Assembly: GCA_965223585.1 (NCBI GenBank)
Contig: CBDCWW010000022.1
Coordinates: 186,001 to 250,000 of the forward strand
Length of the DNA stretch: 64,000 bases
Reading direction: 5' to 3'
Source of the DNA: CBDCVN01 sp965223585
GTDB taxonomy: Bacteria; Deinococcota; Deinococci; Deinococcales; Trueperaceae
The number at the start of each line of letters is the position of its first letter. The stretch's first letter is position 1. Position numbers and translations under genes: made by a program. Under the pieces are notes generated by a model that saw only the letters and a list, made by a program, of their open reading frames with translations, was not told where the DNA came from and searched no databases. Positions 45,545 to 53,295 of the stretch are shown here, piece after piece.

Positions 45545-46264
45545 ATGAACAAAAACTTTAACTTGATTATGTTTAGACTCTTGGGTTTTGTAATAGCTCT
45601 TGTATTTACATTAACAGCGTGTAATCAGGTGGCTTCACCTGTTGAGGCAACTATTGGGGTAACAGCTCTTGATGATCCTTGGATTGAGCTAGATACAACA
45701 GTAGCCATTGTTGGGCAACGTGTAACAGCAAATGGGGCTTATGAACCTGCAAGTGCAACAAGTGCAGTTCTTTGGGGAGATGGTAGTATTGTTAATGATC
45801 TAGATTCCCCCTTTAAGATTTCCCACGAATACACTGTGGCTGGTGAGTATGAGGTTAAGCTAACTGTAAGAGCAGAGAATGATATTGCCAGTGCTACAGT
45901 GGATATAGATGTTTACGCTACTGGAGAAGACCTTTTTGCCAGTCTAATAGATGATGTTAATGGACTGGAAAAGGATATTGCTGAGTTGTCTGGTTTGCCT
46001 TCTTCTATTCAAAAGGTTTCAAAGAAGAGACTTGGGCTAATCGAAAAAGATTTAGTAAGGTCTCGTGACAATTTCGTACAAGGTAACCCTGAAAAGTCAA
46101 GAGGTTATCTGATAGCAGCAGCAGGGAAGATGGGCGCTCTTGTTAATTACTTAGTGGCACAAAATAAGCTTGGTGATTTTGCTTTAGAGCAAGTTATAGA
46201 GCAAGCTTGGCCGTTGGAGTTGAAGCAGTATCAATCGCAACTCCTATATGTTGAGTTAGATTAG
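45545..46264 (+). CDS. Lipoprotein with a PKD domain
   Basis: 239 residues. Lipobox LTAC (Cys at about 27). A PKD domain follows (about 45-125) with AVLWGDGS and HEYTVAGEYEVKLTVRA, the classic WGDG and YxxxGxYxVxLTV phrases. The C-terminal third is helical (KVSKKRLGLIEKDLVRSRDN). PKD domains mediate extracellular protein or polysaccharide contacts. AAGGATTGG before the ATG is the likely SD. It is divergent from the BTAD regulator and followed by the large sensor gene. Confidence 0.85.
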   Translation: MNKNFNLIMFRLLGFVIALVFTLTACNQVASPVEATIGVTALDDPWIELDTTVAIVGQRVTANGAYEPASATSAVLWGDGSIVNDLDSPFKISHEYTVAGEYEVKLTVRAENDIASATVDIDVYATGEDLFASLIDDVNGLEKDIAELSGLPSSIQKVSKKRLGLIEKDLVRSRDNFVQGNPEKSRGYLIAAAGKMGALVNYLVAQNKLGDFALEQVIEQAWPLELKQYQSQLLYVELD

Positions 46265-46472
46265 TCATAAGCAAGTTGATGTGTTAGATCCACTAAATTA
46301 ACAATAAGATTATGATGAATACTAGCAATTTGAAACCTTTAAGTTACCTCTACTATACTCAAACTCTTATTTAGTGACAGCTCTATTTTAATTAGCAAAG
46401 TTAATACTCAAACCCTCAACCTAAGAGGTCTTAACTTTGAAGGGTAAATGAAATAAGGAGTTCACATAACCT

Positions 46473-49400
46473 ATGTTAGGTTCAAACTTACAACTTATTT
46501 ATGAAAGTGATAATACTAAGGTTTGTAGAGGTCACTTTAGGGATGGCACACCTGCTGTATTTAAAATACCTATAATTGTAAAAGAAGAGCAACTTAATAG
46601 AGAACACAATTTTCTGCAGAAACTAAATCACCCAAACATTGTTAAGTCTTATGGGCTATTAGAAATTCAGCAGCAAAAAGCACTTGCTTTAGAAGATTTT
46701 GGGGGTATTACTCTTGCAAAGGCAAGATCAAGAAAGAACTTGTCTTTCGAAGCTAGTTTACAGTTTGCTATTAAAGTATGTGAAGCATTAATACTAATGC
46801 ACCAAAAGGAGGTGATTCATAACAACCTTACTCCCCAAAACATTGTGCTGAATGAACCTACAGGAGAAATTAAGTTAATAAATTTTGATAGAGCCCTAGA
46901 TTATATAGGAACAAATCAAGGAATATTAAATCCTTTAGAAGATAAGAGTACTCTGCCTTATAAAGCTCCTGAACAAATAGGGCGAATCAAACATATTATT
47001 GATCCCCGTACAGATCTTTACAATCTTGGTGCCACACTATATTACACGTTAGTAGGAAAACCACCTTTTGAAGCAAAAAGCATCCGAGAGTTTATTTATC
47101 TTATCAATGCTAAGGATCCACTTTATAATATAAATTCAAATACTCCTAGCATTGTAGCAAAAATTCTCTCTAAGCTAATGGCTAAAAACCCTGATGAGAG
47201 GTATCAATCTGCTCTAGGTGTTAATTCTGATTTAAGAAGGTGCTTATCACAGTGGCAGCAAAACAAAAAAGTAGCAGATTTCCCTTTAGCAAGTAATGAC
47301 TTCTCGGGTAAACTCACTATTCCAAGAAAACTTTATGGTCGTAAAGAAGAGCTTGGAAAACTTTTAGAAGCTTATAAAAGAATTCTACAATCTAAATCTT
47401 TTGCTTGTGAAGTGATTTTGGTAAAAGGTGCAGCAGGTATTGGCAAAACTGCTTTGTTTGAACAAATGCGCCAAGAAGTTTTAGAAGGAAGCGCTTACTT
47501 TACCTCAGGTAAAATTGAAAAGGAAAATCAGGATAGTCCTTATAGTGCTTTCACACAAGCTTTTGATAACCTTATAAAACAATTTTTATACGAGATGGAC
47601 AAACAGCTAGCTGTTTGGAAAGAAAAGCTGTTAAAAGCTCTTGGTGAGAATAGTTCTGTGGTAGTTGATATTGTACCAAGTTTAAAAGATATCATAGGGG
47701 AACAACCTGAAGCACCCAAGCTACCAGCAGAAAAAGCAGAAAAGCGCTTCAATATGGTGCTGCAGAACTTTGTAGCAACTGTTACAAAACCTGAACATCC
47801 TTTAGTTCTTTTTTTAGATGATTTGCAATGGGCAGATAATACTTTGCTAGATCTAATTGAGCAAGTTCTAAAATTTAAGAATAAATCACTGTTGTTTATA
47901 GGAGCTTATCGGGAGGATACTAAAAGCCTCAAAAACTTTGTGAGCAATGTTTATGAAAGTGGTGTTCGTGTTACAAAAGTAGAACTGTCCTCTTTACAAG
48001 ATAACCACCTAATTGAATTGCTTAGTGATACTTTAAGTTTACCTCGAGCAGATGTAAAGCAGCTAGCGAGTATTGTTTATAAAAAAACTGATGGTAATCC
48101 TTTCTTTGTACACGAGTTCTTAAATAATTTATACGAGAAAAAACTGCTTAAGTTTATTCCATCCAATGAACATCTACACAGAAAGTGGGGATGGAGTTGG
48201 AATGAAACAATTATTGAGCAAACAGATTTCGCCGATAATGTTTTGGTAAATAAAATAAGAACTTTGGAGAGTAAGCCTAGACAATTATTACAACTAGCTT
48301 CTTGCATAGGGACTACTTTTGAAAAGTCTACACTGTTGGCATTATCTTATATCACTGATGAAGACGAATTGCTTGATGCTCTTAATATGCTTATTCGTAA
48401 TAGACTCATATGGCGTAAGAGTGATTACAAAACCTTTTCTTTTATTCATGACCGTGCTTGGCAAGCTACCTATGAATCATTTGAGGAAGGTAAGCAAGTT
48501 TATCACTTTAAAATTGGTAACTATTACTTAAAAACCGCCACTGGATTAAAGAGTCAGATAATTCCCATTGTAGACCATCTCAATAAGGCTGTAGAGCTTT
48601 ACAAAACATATGAAGAACAAATTGCGCTCTCAAAGCTTAATTTAGCGGCAGGAAAGCATTCTAAAGAATTATTTGACTACCCTTTGGCAAAGAAGTATTT
48701 AGAGGTTGCTATAAGGCTTTTAGGTGACAATCCTTGGCAAGATGAATCTGAACTGGCCTTTAAATTGCATGAAGAGGCTGCTCAAGTGTTTTATTTAGCA
48801 GGGGACCTTCAAAAAGGTGATGAATTTTTTCAGATTGTAGTAGAACATGCCAAACAGCCTTTACAAAAAATCAATGTTTACAAGGCAAGAGTTAGAGCCT
48901 ACACTAGCAAAAATGAACTAGAAGAGGCTATAGCTTGTGGGCTTAGCATATTAAAAGATTTAGGGGTATCTTTACCCCTACGCCCAAGTCGTTTACATAT
49001 TTTCAGACAGTTAGTAAAAGTGAGCTCACTACTTCTTTTAAAAGGCAACTCTGCAGCTAAATTAGCTAGCTTGCCTCAAATACAAAAGGCACAAAATCCC
49101 AAGGCATTTGCTGTTTTGGAAATCTTTAGTGCTTTAACATTTTCTGCTCGTATGTGGTCAGATTACTTTTTTACGCTGGTTGCTTTGAAGCAGCTTGCTT
49201 GGCAATTGAATTATGGTAATTATTCAGTTTTACCTTATGTTACTTACGGAGTGGCTTTAGTTGCCATGGTCAACAATAGCTCTAACCCTGCTATAAGAAA
49301 TTTTGGCTTAAAATTGGGCTATCCATATGCAAAACTTGCTGTAAATAAAAAAGTGAACTGGAAGGAAGATGAACACTTTCCTCTAGCACAAATTTTGCTG

Positions 49401-51560
49401 CATGTTACTGTTTCACCTTGGGAAAGATCTCCGAGAGATACTGCAGAAAGCCTTCTAGAAGTTTATCAAGGAATTGTTAATAGTGGGGACTTTTTCTATG
49501 CACCTTTAGCTTTAGCTATTCATTACAGCCTTAGGTGGGATAATGGTGAGAAGCTTTTAGATGTTAGCAAAGATTCGCTAAAAGCCAATGAGGTTTTAAC
49601 TCAGCAGCTAGGACAAAAAGCAGATTTAGGCCTGTCACTTTTGAATATGTGTCAGCAAATAACTAATGACTTCCTGAATAGGTTTGTTAGTACCCCTTTA
49701 AAGGGTGAGCTATACAATGAAACATTAGAGCTTACTTATGAATCTCTTGCTAATAATCCTGTTGAAAGGTACACTTTAAGACTTTGGAAGCTTACTTTCG
49801 TCAATTTTTTAGAAAGAGATGAAGAGGTCTTTAAATATCTTGAAGAGTTGCTGCAGGAAATGCGTAGGGGTGAGGGGAATCCTGATGTAGCAAATCCTCA
49901 CCGAATTTTTTATGATTCATTATCTTGCCTGACTAAATATTCTAAAACTAAAGATTCAAAGCTTTTAGCTCGAGTAAAGAAAAATCAAGCAATTATGAAG
50001 CTTTGGGTAAAGCAGATGAAGGAAAACTATCACTATAGATATTTTTTGATAGAGGCTGAAAAGTATAGGGTACTAGGAAAATACAACGACGCCTTGGCCT
50101 GCTATAGAAAAGCAGCTAGTGAAGATAATTATGAAATCCCTATACATCATAAAGCCCGTATTAAAGAGCTAACTGGCAGATGTTCTCTTGAACAAGGCGA
50201 CAAGGATCTTGCCAAACACTATTTTTGTGAGGCACTAGCAGCGTACCGTAGCTGGGGTGCTGAGGTCAAGGTTCAGGACCTGCAGCAAAAATATCCGCAG
50301 CTACTTTCTACTAAGCAAGAGCAAGAAAACAATACAGTCAATACAAACTTACTTGACGCCTCGGTAATAAGAAGATTTGACTTTGATAGCTTGGCAAATA
50401 ATTTGCAGGTACTAGCGAGTGAGATTGACTTTGATTCTCTAATAGAAAAGTGTGTTCACACTCTTATTGAAAATACAGGAGCACAGCGTGGCTTACTGAT
50501 TTTACCTCAGGGAAGGAAGCAAATAAAACAGGACTGGAAAATAGTTTACCAATACGATATCAAAGAAACTAAAGATTCTAACCAACATAGTGAGGTATTA
50601 TTAGAAGATGCCACTCAACTATTGCCTGTAGGAAACATCTTAAATATTATTCGCACTAATAGACTAGATACTCGAGTTTTAACCAGTAGCATAGAAAATC
50701 AGCATCAACATAGTTGTAGTTACCTTTCATCCCTAAAGAAGCCTTGGTCTGCAATGATTCTACCCTTAGAGCGCCAAAGGGTATTGGTTGGTATTGTTTA
50801 TCTCGAGCACCGTTCCCAAGACAAGATGTTTAGTAATGATGATCAGAGTATTTTGAAAATGCTTGCTACTCAAACAGCTATATCTTTGCATAATGCCATG
50901 TTATTAAATGAGCTTAAGGACTCGAGGCAAAGCATAAATAGCATTGCAGAAGAAGTGAGCAATGAGTTAGCTAATGAGCTGCATAGTAAAATACCCCAGA
51001 AGCTAAACTCGATCAAAAGAAGCCTTGCTAATTGTATGGAAACGGAAGGTGTTCCTAGTAGTTTGCAAAAAGAAATAAAAGAGATAAGTAGCCAGCTAAC
51101 TTCTGCTAGGGACGATGCTCGTAAGCTAAGTAGTAAAATGTATCCCTATATTGTGCAGCTAGAAGAATCTATTTGGGAACTGCTTGACTCTTTCGATTTT
51201 GAGATAAGTCTAAAAATTGATGATAAAATTAGGGTTCTAGATGAGATAGGCAACTGTCAAATCCCAGAAAGGCTAAGAAAACAAGCTTACCGTATTTTAG
51301 AAGCAGCCTTGGGCAATGTAGATGCACACTCAGAGGCTTCTAAAATAGAAGTTCTTATTCAATATGTAATTTGGAGAAAAGAGAAAAGCCTCAGACTTTG
51401 TGTTATAGACAATGGTTGTGGTTTTGATTCTGCAGCTATAAAGTTTGGCTTGGGACTAAATATTATAAATAATAATGTTAGTTTAGCTGAAGGGGATTGG
51501 TCCATAGATAGTACAGTTGGGCAAGGGGCTACAGTCACAGCGTACTTACCCTTGAGATAA
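46473..51560 (+). CDS. Pseudokinase-AAA-GAF-histidine kinase hybrid sensor
   Basis: 1695 residues, no TM helix. (1) A Hanks-type kinase fold (about 1-265): ATP Lys 31 and the APE motif are kept, but the HRD Asp is Asn 118 (IHNNLTPQN) and the DFG motif is NFD (137-139), so it is a predicted pseudokinase. (2) AAA/STAND ATPase with Walker A GAAGIGKT (about 320) and LVLFLDDLQWAD. (3) A long helical region (about 620-1290). (4) GAF domain (about 1310-1480). (5) DesK/NarX-like histidine kinase: His 1504 in ELHSKIPQKL (usual ELHD), then GHKL ATPase with EAALGNVDAH, DNGCGFD and GLGLNIINN. Similar kinase-AAA-GAF-HK proteins are known in cyanobacteria and myxobacteria. GGAG precedes the ATG. Two response-regulator genes follow on the other strand. 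Confidence 0.9.
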   Translation: MLGSNLQLIYESDNTKVCRGHFRDGTPAVFKIPIIVKEEQLNREHNFLQKLNHPNIVKSYGLLEIQQQKALALEDFGGITLAKARSRKNLSFEASLQFAIKVCEALILMHQKEVIHNNLTPQNIVLNEPTGEIKLINFDRALDYIGTNQGILNPLEDKSTLPYKAPEQIGRIKHIIDPRTDLYNLGATLYYTLVGKPPFEAKSIREFIYLINAKDPLYNINSNTPSIVAKILSKLMAKNPDERYQSALGVNSDLRRCLSQWQQNKKVADFPLASNDFSGKLTIPRKLYGRKEELGKLLEAYKRILQSKSFACEVILVKGAAGIGKTALFEQMRQEVLEGSAYFTSGKIEKENQDSPYSAFTQAFDNLIKQFLYEMDKQLAVWKEKLLKALGENSSVVVDIVPSLKDIIGEQPEAPKLPAEKAEKRFNMVLQNFVATVTKPEHPLVLFLDDLQWADNTLLDLIEQVLKFKNKSLLFIGAYREDTKSLKNFVSNVYESGVRVTKVELSSLQDNHLIELLSDTLSLPRADVKQLASIVYKKTDGNPFFVHEFLNNLYEKKLLKFIPSNEHLHRKWGWSWNETIIEQTDFADNVLVNKIRTLESKPRQLLQLASCIGTTFEKSTLLALSYITDEDELLDALNMLIRNRLIWRKSDYKTFSFIHDRAWQATYESFEEGKQVYHFKIGNYYLKTATGLKSQIIPIVDHLNKAVELYKTYEEQIALSKLNLAAGKHSKELFDYPLAKKYLEVAIRLLGDNPWQDESELAFKLHEEAAQVFYLAGDLQKGDEFFQIVVEHAKQPLQKINVYKARVRAYTSKNELEEAIACGLSILKDLGVSLPLRPSRLHIFRQLVKVSSLLLLKGNSAAKLASLPQIQKAQNPKAFAVLEIFSALTFSARMWSDYFFTLVALKQLAWQLNYGNYSVLPYVTYGVALVAMVNNSSNPAIRNFGLKLGYPYAKLAVNKKVNWKEDEHFPLAQILLHVTVSPWERSPRDTAESLLEVYQGIVNSGDFFYAPLALAIHYSLRWDNGEKLLDVSKDSLKANEVLTQQLGQKADLGLSLLNMCQQITNDFLNRFVSTPLKGELYNETLELTYESLANNPVERYTLRLWKLTFVNFLERDEEVFKYLEELLQEMRRGEGNPDVANPHRIFYDSLSCLTKYSKTKDSKLLARVKKNQAIMKLWVKQMKENYHYRYFLIEAEKYRVLGKYNDALACYRKAASEDNYEIPIHHKARIKELTGRCSLEQGDKDLAKHYFCEALAAYRSWGAEVKVQDLQQKYPQLLSTKQEQENNTVNTNLLDASVIRRFDFDSLANNLQVLASEIDFDSLIEKCVHTLIENTGAQRGLLILPQGRKQIKQDWKIVYQYDIKETKDSNQHSEVLLEDATQLLPVGNILNIIRTNRLDTRVLTSSIENQHQHSCSYLSSLKKPWSAMILPLERQRVLVGIVYLEHRSQDKMFSNDDQSILKMLATQTAISLHNAMLLNELKDSRQSINSIAEEVSNELANELHSKIPQKLNSIKRSLANCMETEGVPSSLQKEIKEISSQLTSARDDARKLSSKMYPYIVQLEESIWELLDSFDFEISLKIDDKIRVLDEIGNCQIPERLRKQAYRILEAALGNVDAHSEASKIEVLIQYVIWRKEKSLRLCVIDNGCGFDSAAIKFGLGLNIINNNVSLAEGDWSIDSTVGQGATVTAYLPLR

Positions 51561-51923
51561 TGCCTCTAAAAGAGTTTCTTTAGAAAGATCTTCTTTGGGT
51601 ATAAAAGTTTGGGCTCCTACTTGCTTTGCCAAGTTGTAATAGCGGGGATTCTTTTGATCACTAACAAGGATTACTTTTGTACTAGGATTTTGCTCGAGCA
51701 AGAGACGGGCTAAGCTAAAGCCATCCATTTCTGGCATTCTAATGTCAACAATAGCAGTATTGATACTGAGTTGTGGAAGGGTATCTAAAGCTTGTTTGGC
51801 ACTAAGAAATTTACCCACCATATTTATTTCAGGAATTTCAGAAGCCATTTCTTCAAAATGGCTTAGAAAATCTTCTAAGTCATCAATTACACAAACATTT
51901 AGAGGTTGCATAGAAAACACCAT
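51546..51923 (-). CDS. Stand-alone response-regulator receiver domain
   Basis: 125 residues, receiver only (CheY-like). The acidic pair is in CVIDDLEDF, the phospho-acceptor Asp in AIVDIRMPEMDG, the switch Ser in ILVSD and the Lys in FIPKED. No output domain, so it probably relays or sinks phosphate. A second in-frame ATG at 51911 (MQPLNVCV) is a plausible start. A TATAAT lies at 51936-51941 between this gene and the LuxR-type regulator. Its 3' end overlaps the sensor gene by 15 bases in convergent arrangement. Confidence 0.88.
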   Translation of the reverse strand: MVFSMQPLNVCVIDDLEDFLSHFEEMASEIPEINMVGKFLSAKQALDTLPQLSINTAIVDIRMPEMDGFSLARLLLEQNPSTKVILVSDQKNPRYYNLAKQVGAQTFIPKEDLSKETLLEALSQG

Positions 51924-51957
51924 AAATTATGAGCTATTATAACTACTACACTATTAC

Positions 51958-52647
51958 TTATAAGCAAGAGCTAAGCCATTTTCGAATGAGTAAAATGCGT
52001 CGGTCCACTTCATTTGAATGATAATCTTTTATTTCTTCTGCTACGCCTGTTACACGATAAATTTTGGTAAGATAGGTTTCTATAGTTCTTTCTGCAAGCC
52101 CTAATCTTTTTCCAATCGCCTTGTTAGTGTATCCTTCACAAACAAGCCCTACAATTTCTTTTTCTTCTGCTGTGAGTTTGCTGTCAGTATCACTATCTCT
52201 ACGTCTTTCAATTTCATCTCTAATAATATTATCCATTGAGACTTCCCCTCGTAGTACAGCAGCAATAAATCGGCTTAATATTGTAGGGGCGTCCATCACT
52301 GAATCTTTCCAAACATAAGCCAAACCACTAATTTGAGAAAGGGCTGCTTTTGCTAGATATATTCTATCTTTAGATCCTGAAAGAAGTATAACCCCTAAGT
52401 GAGGAAATCTATTTTTAACTTTGCGAGCTAGAGTAACTCCATCAGGAGAATTGCTTCCTAAATGAAGGTCTAAAACAACTATATCTACATTTTTATTAGA
52501 GATATCTTCTTCTGCTTGATCATAAGATTTGTAAGTGCCAATGATATTACATATTTGGTTAAGGTTGTTTTTTACCCAAGCAAGAGTCATTACATCATCA
52601 TCAATGAAAATAACTTTAGGTAAAGAATTACTTGTTTCATTACGCAT
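51958..52647 (-). CDS. NarL/FixJ-family response regulator
   Basis: 229 residues from ATG 52647 (GTG 52656 is possible). Receiver: VIFIDDDVMTLAWV, phospho-acceptor Asp in IVVLDLHLGSNSPDG, switch Ser in ILLSGS and Lys in VWKDS. The output domain is a LuxR-type HTH: LTAEEKEIVGLVCEGYTNKA, then IGKRLGLAERTIETYLTKIY. It binds DNA after phosphorylation. Being next to the large DesK/NarX-type sensor, it is that sensor's most likely partner. Paired 14-base direct repeats lie 98-137 bases upstream and could be its own binding sites. Confidence 0.9.
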   Translation of the reverse strand: MRNETSNSLPKVIFIDDDVMTLAWVKNNLNQICNIIGTYKSYDQAEEDISNKNVDIVVLDLHLGSNSPDGVTLARKVKNRFPHLGVILLSGSKDRIYLAKAALSQISGLAYVWKDSVMDAPTILSRFIAAVLRGEVSMDNIIRDEIERRRDSDTDSKLTAEEKEIVGLVCEGYTNKAIGKRLGLAERTIETYLTKIYRVTGVAEEIKDYHSNEVDRRILLIRKWLSSCL

Positions 52648-52744
52648 AAGTACCACTTCAGATTAACGAAATAGCTAAATAGCCTAGATCAAGGCCTAAA
52701 AGCTAGTTGACAGTATAAAGGCTTGCTTTGAAAGGAAATATAGG

Positions 52745-52784
52745 GGTTCCCCAATATTGGAAATGTTCGGGCTTCCCCGATATT
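52745..52784. repeat. Pair of 14-base direct repeats upstream of the response regulator
   Basis: GGTTCCCCAATATT at 52745-52758 and GCTTCCCCGATATT at 52771-52784 agree at 12 of 14 positions, with starts 26 bases apart. This spacing suits a dimeric DNA-binding protein. Confidence 0.4.
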
Positions 52785-52819
52785 AATTTTTTCCTCAGAT
52801 AACTAACATCTAACTAACT

Positions 52820-52854
52820 CTTGTTTAGGAAATTAAAAAAACTTTCTAAACAGG
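52820..52854. repeat. Imperfect inverted repeat
   Basis: Fifteen-base arms (CTTGTTTAGGAAATT against the complement of AACTTTCTAAACAGG, 12 of 15 matching) separated by five A. Possible terminator or protein site. Confidence 0.35.
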
Positions 52855-52955
52855 CAGCTATAAGGGAAATTAGAATCAAGGAGGTTTAAATTTCACAAAC
52901 ATTATATAGTGCGCTAGAAAAGTCTTTTCCCTAGAGGAAAGTCCCATCTGTAACC

Positions 52956-53054
52956 ATGTCATTCTGAGTAGTATAACGACGAAGAATCTCAGATGGCATT
53001 AACGCATGAGAGATCCTTTGCGTAGTTTACCCTCGTAAGGGCTCAGGATGACAT
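52956..53054. repeat. Dispersed MITE-like element (ATGTCATTCTGAG..CTCAGGATGACAT)
   Basis: About 99 bases bounded by 13-base inverted ends with one mismatch. The internal text ACGACGAAGAATCT and GAGATCCTTTGCGTAG matches the widely spread 'GTCATTCTGAG...GAAGAATCT...GAGATCCTTCG...AGGATGAC' intergenic repeat seen in many bacterial phyla. Non-coding. Confidence 0.65.
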
Positions 53055-53295
53055 TCCTCGCGTTAGTATAGAAAATATTTATCTGGACATGGACATCTAT
53101 AGAAGAGCACGAAGAAAAGTAAGCAATAAGGCTTCAATACAGAGGTTGGTATTTTTTAAGTAGACCAAGAGGTTCAAGGTGCTCAGAGTGAGCAATAAAT
53201 TCAATCACAGAAAGGTGAAAAATTATGAAAAATTTTGTCAGATCTATAATGATAAGTGAGGAAACCCTCACCAAAACACTTTTAAGGAGATTAAC

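Larger units (their letters stand above)
52657..53295. other. Repeat-rich intergenic region
   Basis: About 640 bases without a gene. Holds a direct-repeat pair (52745-52784), an inverted repeat (52820-52854), a dispersed MITE-like element (52956-53054) and, at the right end, the AAGGAG SD of the serine hydrolase gene. Confidence 0.5.
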
